Assembly (NCBI GenBank): GCA_041675905.1
Contig: JBAYSX010000018.1
Coordinates: 1-54,307, forward strand
Reading direction: 5' to 3'
DNA: 54,307 bases
From: Sandaracinobacteroides sp041675905
GTDB lineage: Bacteria; Pseudomonadota; Alphaproteobacteria; Sphingomonadales; Sphingomonadaceae
The notes under the pieces were generated by a model that did no database searches, was not told the origin of the DNA, and saw only the letters and a program-made list of their open reading frames with translations. Below are positions 32,609 through 41,242 of the stretch, piece by piece. The position numbers were made by a program, and so were the translations under genes. How positions within the stretch are numbered: position 1 is the first letter of the stretch; every line of letters starts with the position of its first letter.

Positions 32609-34912
32609 ATGAGTGCGGGATCAACTGCCAGTCTCGGCTTGATGGGGGCGGCATCTTTATTGGCGATGACGTGGGCGTCCGGCGCGCTTGCACAGGGCGC
32701 GGACGTACCGGCCCAGGCGTCGCAGACTGCCGGAGCCGGAGATTCCGCATTCTCGGAAATTGTGGTGACGGCTCAAAAGCGCACTGAAAGCATTCAGCGA
32801 GTGCCTATCTCGATCACGGCGATGTCAGGCGACGAACTTGCGCAGCGGCAGATCCGCGGCGCCAGCGATCTGGCTACCGGCGTTCCAAGCCTTCAAGTGA
32901 ATAATGCGCTTGGAGAAGGACTGCCGATCTTCTCGCTGCGTGGCATTTCGATGCTGGACTTCAGCCTGGCGCAGAATGGTCCGATCGCCGTCTATTATGA
33001 CGAGGTCTACAAGGGCAACTTCGCCATCATGGGGCTCGGGATGTTCGATCTCGAGCGCGTCGAGGTGCTGAAGGGGCCACAGGGCACGCTGTACGGCAAG
33101 AACACCACTGGCGGCGCGGTCAACCTCATCACGCGCAAGCCGAGCTTCGAGACCGGCGGCTATCTCTCGCTTGGCTACGGCAACTACGACCGCATCACGA
33201 CGGACGGCGCGGTCGAGGCGGCGCTCAGCGATACGCTTGGCGCGCGCGTCGCCTATACCTTCGAGCGCGCCGACGGCTGGATGAAGAACGCTTATCCCGG
33301 GGCGCCGGATGGCAACGCCGTGCGCCAATATGGCATCCGCGGGAGCGTGCGCTACAATCCTAACGATATCGTCGACATCACGATCCGGGCGGCAACGACA
33401 CTCCAGAACCCCTGGAACTATGGCATCGTCGCGATACCGACTGCTGAGGGCATCGGCGGGGAGTTCTTCAAGGCCTTCGGCCTCACCCCGGACTTTCGCA
33501 CGGGGCTTGGAAAGCGTGAGTTCAACACGCCGGACATCACTCGGCGGCGCCTGCGCACCTACTCGCTTGCGGCCAATGCCGACTTCCAGCTAAGCGACGC
33601 CATCACGCTCACGTCGATCACCTCGTGGGATCGCGGGACGATCTCCTATACCGAAGACGGCGATGGAACGCCCGTGTTCACGACGGATGTTGATTACTAC
33701 GGCAAGACAAAGCAGATCACGCAAGATCTGCGCTTGACGAGCAGCCTGGAAGGGCCTTTCAATTTCATTGTCGGTGGTTATTTTAGCAGTGAAAAGGTCA
33801 ACAGCTTTAATAGTATCAATTACTTCAGCCAGATCGATTTCAATGGTGACGGCGGCGTAGACGGACAGGATTGCCTCGACGGCGGCGGGTTTATAGCCTG
33901 CAACGTCTACAATGAGTTCAACCAGAAGAAGACCAGCTTCGCCGCATACTCCGATGTCACCTTTGACCTGGACGATCAGTTCACCCTCCGCGGCGGCCTG
34001 CGCTACACCCATGACCGGGGCAAGCTCAGGGACTTCATGGCGCAGATACGCGCGCCTGACGGCACGCCGCTCATCAACACGATTCCGGGCAGCGAGACCG
34101 ACCTGTTTGCAACCACGTCACGGGATTTCAAGAACAACAATGTCTCGGGCAAGATCGGAATTGACTACAAGCCGACCGACCGCGTGTTGCTTTATGCAAG
34201 CTACAGCCGCGGCTATCGGGGGGCGGCGTTCAATGCGCAGGCTCTCTATGCCCCTGTCGAACTGAGCGTGGCGAAACCGGAGAAACTCCAGGCTGCCGAA
34301 GCCGGGTTCAAGACCGAACTGTTCAACCGCCGCGTGCGATTGAACGGCGCTGCCTTCTGGTATGGCTACAAGAACCAGCAGGTTTTCGACATCGACCCGC
34401 AGACGCAGGTCCAACGTCTTCTCAACCTGCCGAAGTCACGGATATTTGGCGGCGAACTCGACCTGCAGGTCAGGGCGACCGAGTATCTGACGCTCTCGAC
34501 CGGCATCGGGCTCATAGACACCAAGGTTCTGCAAGGGACCGTGCAGGGCGAAAATGTCCGCGGAAACCGACTTGTGAGCGCGCCATCCTTCACATTGACG
34601 TCATCGGTTGACTGGATGGTTCCCATCGGAGCCTGGGGCGCCGCCGACGCACGGGTTGATCTGTCCTATGCGTCGAAGCAGCACTACGACATTCTCAATC
34701 GTGAGACGACGACCGAAGGCGGTTACGCGTTGGTCAACAGTCGAGTCCGGTTCCACCCGGAGAACGACCGTTATGGGGTGGCGTTCTGGGTGAAGAACCT
34801 TACGAACACCTTCTACCGCACCAACAAGATCGATGCTTCCGGTCTCGGCTTCATCTACACGCACGTCAACCCGCCCCGGACATATGGCGTCACGGTGGAC
34901 ATGAAATTCTAG
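32609..34912 (+). CDS. TonB-dependent outer-membrane receptor
   Basis: 767 aa. Signal peptide 'AASLLAMTWASGALAQG', then 'FSEIVVTAQKRTESIQRVPISITAMSGDELAQ', the plug motif 'FSLRGISMLDFSL', 'FDLERVEVLKGPQGTLYGKNTTGGAVNLITRKPS' and a 22-strand-type barrel ending 'YGVTVDMKF'. ATG 32609 (after 'ggggggat') gives the right signal-peptide length; a GTG 33 bp upstream is in frame. It faces the tyrosinase operon tail to tail. The ligand is unknown; the family often takes up aromatic or carbohydrate compounds. Confidence 0.92.
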   Translation: MSAGSTASLGLMGAASLLAMTWASGALAQGADVPAQASQTAGAGDSAFSEIVVTAQKRTESIQRVPISITAMSGDELAQRQIRGASDLATGVPSLQVNNALGEGLPIFSLRGISMLDFSLAQNGPIAVYYDEVYKGNFAIMGLGMFDLERVEVLKGPQGTLYGKNTTGGAVNLITRKPSFETGGYLSLGYGNYDRITTDGAVEAALSDTLGARVAYTFERADGWMKNAYPGAPDGNAVRQYGIRGSVRYNPNDIVDITIRAATTLQNPWNYGIVAIPTAEGIGGEFFKAFGLTPDFRTGLGKREFNTPDITRRRLRTYSLAANADFQLSDAITLTSITSWDRGTISYTEDGDGTPVFTTDVDYYGKTKQITQDLRLTSSLEGPFNFIVGGYFSSEKVNSFNSINYFSQIDFNGDGGVDGQDCLDGGGFIACNVYNEFNQKKTSFAAYSDVTFDLDDQFTLRGGLRYTHDRGKLRDFMAQIRAPDGTPLINTIPGSETDLFATTSRDFKNNNVSGKIGIDYKPTDRVLLYASYSRGYRGAAFNAQALYAPVELSVAKPEKLQAAEAGFKTELFNRRVRLNGAAFWYGYKNQQVFDIDPQTQVQRLLNLPKSRIFGGELDLQVRATEYLTLSTGIGLIDTKVLQGTVQGENVRGNRLVSAPSFTLTSSVDWMVPIGAWGAADARVDLSYASKQHYDILNRETTTEGGYALVNSRVRFHPENDRYGVAFWVKNLTNTFYRTNKIDASGLGFIYTHVNPPRTYGVTVDMKF

Positions 34913-34989
34913 CGCTACTTTGGTAGAAGTGCGATTTGTGAGATTCCCCTGACGTCAAGCAGCTGTTGAGGGAGGGCGGACATTCGGCA

Positions 34990-37611
34990 CTAACGTATGA
35001 TGTTGTCCGGGCGGGGTTTGTCAGGTGCATGGCAGAGCTGTCCAAGACAGCGCAACAACGGTCGAATGTCGACGCCGAGGGCTTCGAGGCGGCGGATCAG
35101 GCGGTCGTCGATGACGCCTTTTTCTCCCAGGCATTTCAACAACTCGCACAATGTATCGCGTCCGTCCTCCGGGCGGGTGCCGGTCGGATCGCGACCGGGA
35201 TGGCCGACCACCGCGGAGAGCAGTTGCTCGCGGGTGAACGCATGGCCCCGCGCGGCGAGGCCGCTGGCCTGAATGTGGAACCGGTAAACGCCCGCCTGCG
35301 TCGCGGCGGTGATAGCTTCAAACTCGCCCATTGCGGTTTCCATGAACATCACATGGTCCGTCGTGTGATCGGGGCGCGTCATCGTTGCGAAAACATGCGG
35401 ATGTGTTGCAATCGGCTGGCCATATTCGGTGATGACGGCGCGCAGGTGGATGTCGGCTCCCGGTGTCAGCGCGCTTTGTGAAAGGCTGGCGCGCAGCCGC
35501 AGGTTCGAGCGCGCATGGACCAGCGCGTGAAAGCGCAAGGCCGCCTGCGCGCCCGCCACCGAACCCTGGGGCATGGATGCCAGATGGATCGTATCGCCGC
35601 GCCATTGCAGCGCCAGCAGCAATTGCCACTCCCCTTCCCAATGCTCCTTGCCGTCGACCACCACCGGCAAGGTGATGCGGAAATTGCCGGAAGTCGTGCC
35701 GGGACGGAATGCTCCGGCGGGAAGTTGCGCCGGACCGACGATGGTGCCGTCCGGCGTTTGCAGGGCCATCGCGATAAACCCTGGCGCGCGCGACAGGGCA
35801 ACGGTGTCGAATGCGATATCCGACCGGGTGATGGAAAAGGGCACCCGCGCAATCTTGCCGGGAACCACCCAGCCATCGGGGTCGCGCACGATATCGCGAT
35901 TCACCACGCCGGCCAGCACCTGGATAAAGAATTTCTCCAGCAGAAACTCGTCATCCTGCGCGATAGCGCCGGTGACGAGCATGAACCCGCCGCTGTTATC
36001 GGCAAGGGCGCGCAAGATATCGTTACGCACATTGGCGGCGTCCGCCACGCCGACCGCATAGACACGTTCGTTGATAAGCGGCCCCACATCGGCAATCAGC
36101 GGTGCGCGGTCTTCGAAGCCGTCGGTAAAGACGACGGTTGCATGCATATCGAAGTCCGCCGTGAGGGGCGAGGTTGCGTAAATATCGGCTGTCACTTGCA
36201 GGCCCGCGCCGATGGAGGTGTGCTGATAAACATCGGGCGGCCCATGCGCCATGATTTTGGCGCGGGCGTCGTCGCGCTCGCCTGAATTGAGCGGCCCCGC
36301 AACGACCAGATCTTTTACCTCTTCTCCTGTATTGGCAAAAGCAGCCATCGCCAGGCCGTTGTCGTCATAGAGCTGGTCGACGAACGTAGTTGCCGCAAGT
36401 TTCAGCACTTCCAGCCGGGTACGGTTATTCCCCGCATCATAAAGCATGCTGCCCGATTCATCGAGCACGAGCGTAACCGCCACTTTGGGCCGTGCCACCG
36501 AATTGGCGATAATCGGAATATTTTCCCAGCGCTGCACTTCATCGTCGAAACCGTTGCGGGCGACAAGGGTGATGGCGCTGCTGTCGGAAGTTCCCGGCGC
36601 ACGTCCGGTGAACATCAGCCAGACGCGCAATTCATCGGTATGCAACGGCCCGGAAGGATGCCCGAACGGCCCTGGGGCAAACAGGGAGAAGGGCGCGCCC
36701 GGTCCGCTGGTGACAAAGAAGTTCAGCGCCTCGCATCCGGAGACACGGAACAGCGCGGCGCGTTGGGTGGTATCGCCTTCGGGGACATCGTTGAAGATGA
36801 TCTGCGGCGTTTCCAGCACGATTTGCGTCTCGTCGCCGGAAATGATGGCGGGCAGGCCAAGCGCCAGCGCGCGCGATTCCATCGCATCATCGCGGGGGTA
36901 GAAATAGCCGAGCGCGAGATGATCGAGCATCGACGCGGGTGTCGCGCCGCCGACCATCGGATCGTCAAGGGGCACATAGGTAGCGTCTATGCGCGGGCAA
37001 CCGCTGCAATCGTCGAGCGAATATTGCGCGGCGGTCGCATGATTGCGCTGCCAGATCGCCCAGAGCCGGTCGACGTTGCAATGATGGAGATAGAATAGCG
37101 GGTCGAGCGGGGAGCTGGTGCCCTGCATGGTGCCGCCCGTCCAGGTGTGACCGGGCACATGGCTGCCAAACTCCATGGCACGATATTCGGCAAAAGTGGC
37201 GCGTTGCAGTTCGTTGATGACTGCATCCAGAGACGGCAGCACCTGGCCTGCGGGCGGAATCGCGGCGCGCGTGTAGCTCCAGTGATCGAACCTGCCGCCG
37301 CTGTTGTTGCGACCGCCGAAAAAGGATTTCCACGGCTCGGCATCGAGGTCGCGTGAATCGGCGCGGCTCCAGTCCCAATATGGCAGGATCACGCGCGCAT
37401 CATGAGCCTGCAGCGCCTTTTCGAACTCCAGGATCATATAACGGTGCCAGGGCAGGAACGCCGGGCCGCGATGGATGCCGTTGTTGAAATACATCTCATG
37501 GTGGTGCGCGTGGTGAGCGATGTCGCCATCCGCCTCCAGCGCGTTGAGGGCATCGGCCAGCCAGTCGCGTTCGTCGCTGGTCAGCGCGGTGAAATTCTTG
37601 CGACAGGACAT
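34990..37611 (-). CDS. Tyrosinase-VWA fusion protein
   Basis: 873 aa. Residues ~1-240 are a type 3 copper tyrosinase domain: CuA ligands in 'HHHEMYFNNGIHRGPAFLPWHR' (His ~38, 47, 56) and CuB ligands in 'HVPGH' (151, 155) and 'PLFYLHHCNVDRLW' (177). The spacings equal those of Streptomyces tyrosinase. Then comes a beta-rich linker 'IIFNDVPEGDTTQRAALFRVSGC' (~271-293) and a von Willebrand A domain with MIDAS 'LVLDESGSM' (384-388). Further beta domains follow, and a Cys-containing helical tail 'LGVDIRPLLRCLGQLC'. No signal peptide is visible. It is the last gene of a four-gene operon. It would oxidise phenols or tyrosine residues; the substrate is unknown. Confidence 0.88.
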   Translation of the reverse strand: MSCRKNFTALTSDERDWLADALNALEADGDIAHHAHHHEMYFNNGIHRGPAFLPWHRYMILEFEKALQAHDARVILPYWDWSRADSRDLDAEPWKSFFGGRNNSGGRFDHWSYTRAAIPPAGQVLPSLDAVINELQRATFAEYRAMEFGSHVPGHTWTGGTMQGTSSPLDPLFYLHHCNVDRLWAIWQRNHATAAQYSLDDCSGCPRIDATYVPLDDPMVGGATPASMLDHLALGYFYPRDDAMESRALALGLPAIISGDETQIVLETPQIIFNDVPEGDTTQRAALFRVSGCEALNFFVTSGPGAPFSLFAPGPFGHPSGPLHTDELRVWLMFTGRAPGTSDSSAITLVARNGFDDEVQRWENIPIIANSVARPKVAVTLVLDESGSMLYDAGNNRTRLEVLKLAATTFVDQLYDDNGLAMAAFANTGEEVKDLVVAGPLNSGERDDARAKIMAHGPPDVYQHTSIGAGLQVTADIYATSPLTADFDMHATVVFTDGFEDRAPLIADVGPLINERVYAVGVADAANVRNDILRALADNSGGFMLVTGAIAQDDEFLLEKFFIQVLAGVVNRDIVRDPDGWVVPGKIARVPFSITRSDIAFDTVALSRAPGFIAMALQTPDGTIVGPAQLPAGAFRPGTTSGNFRITLPVVVDGKEHWEGEWQLLLALQWRGDTIHLASMPQGSVAGAQAALRFHALVHARSNLRLRASLSQSALTPGADIHLRAVITEYGQPIATHPHVFATMTRPDHTTDHVMFMETAMGEFEAITAATQAGVYRFHIQASGLAARGHAFTREQLLSAVVGHPGRDPTGTRPEDGRDTLCELLKCLGEKGVIDDRLIRRLEALGVDIRPLLRCLGQLCHAPDKPRPDNIIR

Positions 37612-37625
37612 CTGCTTTCTCCTGT

Positions 37626-37871
37626 TCAGTGTTCGTGGCCAAGCTCCGGCTTCTTTTCCAGATACTGTTTCACCGCCCCGAGCAGCGTTTTTTGCGGCGG
37701 CGCAAAGGCATCAGCATGCAAGGTGTAGCCATCTTGCGTGACGAAGAATTTCCGTCGCATGCCGTCGATCCATAATTGTTCTTTTCCGTCCAGGATGCGG
37801 ATTTCGACGGTGTAGCCTTCCAGCTTGCATGTGCCTTCCCGCTGCTCGTCATGCGAATGTTCGGCAGGCAT
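37626..37871 (-). CDS. Small His-containing protein between the two VWA enzymes
   Basis: 81 aa: 'MPAEHSHDEQREGTCKLEGYTVEIRILDGKEQLWIDGMRRKFFVTQDGYTLHADAFAPPQKTLLGAVKQYLEKKPELGHEH'-type layout, with His-rich ends (HSHD and GHEH), one Cys near the start and three Tyr. The histidines could carry copper, as tyrosinase caddie proteins (MelC1) do, although there is no sequence match to MelC1. The tyrosines and Cys also make it a possible substrate. It sits 14 bp upstream of the tyrosinase-VWA gene. Confidence 0.7.
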   Translation of the reverse strand: MPAEHSHDEQREGTCKLEGYTVEIRILDGKEQLWIDGMRRKFFVTQDGYTLHADAFAPPQKTLLGAVKQYLEKKPELGHEH

Positions 37872-37887
37872 CGCTCATTTCCTTTCG

Positions 37888-40638
37888 TCAGCGTATCGGT
37901 CGGCTCGCGGCGAGTTCGTCGAGCAACGCCACCAGCCGGTCGCGGGCTGCAACGGTGAGGATCGGGCCTTGCGGCTCTTGGCACAGGCGGCCGAGGCACG
38001 CGCGCAGCCGTTCGATGTTGATTCCATATTCCTGCAACCGCTTGATCAGTTCGTCGGACAGCACACCATGGCCGAACAGACATTCCAGCCAGGCGCACCA
38101 GTCGGGCCTGCCGCCGTCGCCGCCGTTGCCGCCACCGCCGGGATTGTCGCCACCATGCCAGACGGCTGCGGTGCGCGTCGTCTCCCGCGTGAAGGGCTGG
38201 TCGTGAACGGTACGGCCAGAGGCGAGGAAGCGGAAGCGATAGATGCCGCTTTGCGTCGCCGTCAGCGTTTTCTGGAACGCGCCCGGCTCGCCCGCCACCG
38301 CTGGCAGCAGGAGCAGCGATTTGGTCGCGTCGGGCCGGGTCAGTTCCGCCCGTACCACCGCATGGCCCTTGAACGGCGCGCCATATTCGGTCAGCAGCAC
38401 GCGTGGCGTCAGGATGGCGCCGGGTTGATAGCTGTTCTGGTGCACCGCCGCCGCCATCCGCAAGTTCGACCAGGCCGATACGCTCGCGGAATAGCGGATA
38501 CCCGGACCCGGCAATCCGCCGGCTGCGCCGGTGGACGAAAGCCGCTTCCAGAATTCCGGATGGATGGTGAGCAGCAGATGCCAGCGCCCTGCATGGGCGG
38601 ATGCGCCACCGGCAAGCAGCGGCAGCCCGGCGCGCATGTACAGGGTGCGCGGCGTTGTCCGGCCGATCAGCGACGGATTGCCAAGGGCAACGGTGCTGCC
38701 GTCGGGGGCCTCCAGCGCCATAATGAGATACCAGGCCGGGCGACCGATCACCATGCCGGTAATTTCAACGTCGGAATCGGTCACGTCGAAAGGTATGCGC
38801 TCAATCACACCGGCTCGTGCCCAGCCTTCCGGATCGAGAACCAGATCATTATTGTTCACGCCGGCAAGTATCTGGATATAATATTTTTCGAGCAGGAAAG
38901 TTTCGTCGGTAGAAAGATTGCCCGTCATCAGCAAATAGCCGCCGGTACCATTGGTCAGCGCATTGAGCGCCGATGGTTGAATCTGTTCGGCGGTGCCCAT
39001 GCCGATGGCGAACACCTTGTTGTTGATGACGCTATCCGCCACCTCGCTGATATATTTGGGCCGCGTTTCGATGCCGTCGGTCAGGACGATCATTGCCTTA
39101 TGGTCCCACGCGCCAGGCGCGGCGTCGAGTTTTTGCTTCGCAAGTTCGACGCCGTCGCCAATTGCCGTCCAGCCGTTCGGGTTCGAGGCGTGCGCGCCAA
39201 TGGCCGCCAGCGCATCGTCCCGACCGCCGCCACTGCCCGGAGCGCCTGCGACCTGTACATCCATGATCGGATGCGGGTCCTCGTCATAGGCGTTGATGCC
39301 AACGCCGTTATCGTCCCACATCAGATCGGCAAATACGGTTGCTGCGTCTTTAAGCACCTGCTCCTTGGTGCGACCCTCGTCGGTCGTGCCCAGCATACTG
39401 CCGGATTTGTCGAACACCAGTTGCGTCGCAACCGTTGGCCGGTTGATGACATTGCCAGTGAGCGTGACGACAAAATCCTCAGCCGTTTCCAGGCAGCGCA
39501 GCGTCACCATTTGCGAGGCCACCGGCCCGACCGCGCCCGCAGTCATCCGGAACCAGAAATAACCGGGCCATGGCGCGGGCCCGGCGGGTGACGCCACCAC
39601 GACGGCGGGGCTTTCCAGCGCGAAAGGCGCGGTTGGCATCGTTATCGCCTGGAATGTCACGCCGACGCAGCTATGCACATCGAAACGCGCGGCGCGCACC
39701 ACCGTCAGACCGGTGGGCACGTCGTTGAAGTCCACCGTCGACGTCGCAAGCGTAACGTCGCCGCTCGGCGCGGGCTGGGCGAACGGCGCCAGCTCGTCCA
39801 GGATGGTCTGCGTGCACACCGGACAAAAGGCCGCGCCCGTGTCGCGCATCATGCAGTTCCACACCGGGCGGTACGCGCCGCAATGGCTGTATTTCGCGCC
39901 CTCGAACGTGCCGACGATTGCGGCGGCAACCGGGCTGGGGCCGGGGTCGGTCGTGGTGCAATCCGGATTGGCGCGCGTCGGATTATCCGGGCCGGCGGTG
40001 ACGTGCGCGGACCATTTGACCGAAGCCGGATTCGACTCGATCGTGACGTTCGGCTCCGCCGGTTCGCCACCGGGAAAATCGTCCGGCCCGCCGTAATCAT
40101 ACTCATCCGCCAGCCCGAAAGCCGAATGGCCGATTTCGTGTATGGCGACCTCACGCCAGTCCGAACTGCTGTTGCTGGTCCATCCGACGGAGCCACCGGT
40201 GCCGCCGCGTTCGGGATCATTTACGATCACAAGAATCTGGTGCCATTCGGGCAGCCAGTCCTCCACCGTGTCCTGTACCAGAGCGCTGTTGCCGGCGAGC
40301 GCGCGCTGGGTGTCCCCGCCCGCGCAGAAAGTGGCGTCGAAATAGGTATCGACGAAACTGTTGCTGCCGCCGCCATCGTCGCAATCCGGCTTGTCCGCCC
40401 CTGCGTCGGTGGAGGTGACATCGAGGCGATAAACATTGATGCCACAGGCGATTTCGGGCCGGTCGAACGGCGGCATGGTGACGAGCCGGTCGGCGACCGC
40501 CTGCGCGTCGGTGGCGAATTGCGCCATCTGGGCCGCCTGATAGCCATCGGACACAAGCACCAGGTTCCACCGCGTCGCGGGGGTTCCGGCGTCGACGATC
40601 TTGGTGATGCCAAGAACATTTCCATCTGCGATAGTCAT
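37888..40638 (-). CDS. M64-family zinc metallopeptidase-VWA fusion protein
   Basis: 916 aa. Residues ~1-285 match peptidase family M64: 'WNLVLVSDGYQ', zinc site 'HEIGHSAFGLADEYDY' (His 167, Glu 168, His 171, with Asp/Glu 178-179), and 'YRPVWNCMMRDTGAAFCPVC'. A linker 'VDFNDVPTGLTVVRAARFDVHSC' and a VWA domain with MIDAS 'LVFDKSGSM' (409-413) follow, then C-terminal beta domains and a tail 'YGINIERLRACLGRLC'. From the linker on, the layout and many motifs equal those of the tyrosinase-VWA protein. No signal peptide is visible. It overlaps the upstream small gene by four bases. Confidence 0.88.
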   Translation of the reverse strand: MTIADGNVLGITKIVDAGTPATRWNLVLVSDGYQAAQMAQFATDAQAVADRLVTMPPFDRPEIACGINVYRLDVTSTDAGADKPDCDDGGGSNSFVDTYFDATFCAGGDTQRALAGNSALVQDTVEDWLPEWHQILVIVNDPERGGTGGSVGWTSNSSSDWREVAIHEIGHSAFGLADEYDYGGPDDFPGGEPAEPNVTIESNPASVKWSAHVTAGPDNPTRANPDCTTTDPGPSPVAAAIVGTFEGAKYSHCGAYRPVWNCMMRDTGAAFCPVCTQTILDELAPFAQPAPSGDVTLATSTVDFNDVPTGLTVVRAARFDVHSCVGVTFQAITMPTAPFALESPAVVVASPAGPAPWPGYFWFRMTAGAVGPVASQMVTLRCLETAEDFVVTLTGNVINRPTVATQLVFDKSGSMLGTTDEGRTKEQVLKDAATVFADLMWDDNGVGINAYDEDPHPIMDVQVAGAPGSGGGRDDALAAIGAHASNPNGWTAIGDGVELAKQKLDAAPGAWDHKAMIVLTDGIETRPKYISEVADSVINNKVFAIGMGTAEQIQPSALNALTNGTGGYLLMTGNLSTDETFLLEKYYIQILAGVNNNDLVLDPEGWARAGVIERIPFDVTDSDVEITGMVIGRPAWYLIMALEAPDGSTVALGNPSLIGRTTPRTLYMRAGLPLLAGGASAHAGRWHLLLTIHPEFWKRLSSTGAAGGLPGPGIRYSASVSAWSNLRMAAAVHQNSYQPGAILTPRVLLTEYGAPFKGHAVVRAELTRPDATKSLLLLPAVAGEPGAFQKTLTATQSGIYRFRFLASGRTVHDQPFTRETTRTAAVWHGGDNPGGGGNGGDGGRPDWCAWLECLFGHGVLSDELIKRLQEYGINIERLRACLGRLCQEPQGPILTVAARDRLVALLDELAASRPIR

Positions 40639-41051
40639 TGTCCGGCCTCCGCGGCTGGAAGATCGACGATGAAAAGATCACGGCTGGTGGTTTTGGCCTC
40701 GCTCTTTCCGGCTTCCCGGCCTTTGGTTTCCACCACCGCGACCTTGCGCGCGCCGTCCCTGGCGGGGACCAGCACCGACGCGATCATGCCTTTTGGCGGT
40801 TTCGCATGTCCGAAGGGCCGCGCCGGATCGCCGGTCGGATATTCCACCTTGGGCTCCATCAGGCCGGCGACCGTGCGACGGTAGAGCAACTCATCGCGTG
40901 CCCCGCGCAATTCCACGAACCGCCCGGTCAGATCGCGTCCGATTTCGGCTGGAGATTGCCCGCGCGGTACGCGCATGGTGACCCGCCGCGTCGATTTCAG
41001 GGCAAATTTCTCACCATCATATTCGAATGTAATACGGAATGCATGTTTCAT
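40635..41051 (-). CDS. First gene of the tyrosinase/M64 operon, unknown function
   Basis: 138 aa, probably beta-rich: 'MKHAFRITFEYDGEKFALKSTRRVTMRVPRGQSPAEIGRDLTGRFVELRGARDELLYRRTV', then 'PTGDPARPFGHAKPPKGMIASVLVPARDGARKVAVVE'. There are no Cys residues and no membrane segments. It overlaps the M64-VWA gene (ATGA), so it is made with it. I do not recognise the family. ATG 41051 is preferred over an ATG 30 bp upstream. The 190-bp spacer upstream is AT-rich and would hold the operon promoter. Confidence 0.75.
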   Translation of the reverse strand: MKHAFRITFEYDGEKFALKSTRRVTMRVPRGQSPAEIGRDLTGRFVELRGARDELLYRRTVAGLMEPKVEYPTGDPARPFGHAKPPKGMIASVLVPARDGARKVAVVETKGREAGKSEAKTTSRDLFIVDLPAAEAGQ

Positions 41052-41242
41052 CGCCCGACTCCAATGTCCAGGCAGCAACAATGCTGATGTAGCAACCTAT
41101 CACTACAGCTTGCACCATTCAATGGCTATCAAGATTTACAGGGCGTGGTGGCGATGATATTACGAAAACATTACACAAAGACTGACGGACTTCTTTCATC
41201 CACTGTGAAGTGATGACGGTGCGGCGCTTGCCGCAGATGAAC

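Noticed and set aside
34909..34935. 'ctagcgctactttgg' after the second TonB receptor as a third IS end
   Set aside because: It shares CTAGCGC with the other two sites but the following bases do not match the terminal repeat and no transposase homology follows.
37825..39591. A 588-codon open frame on the plus strand
   Set aside because: Antisense to the M64-VWA gene; composition typical of shadow frames.
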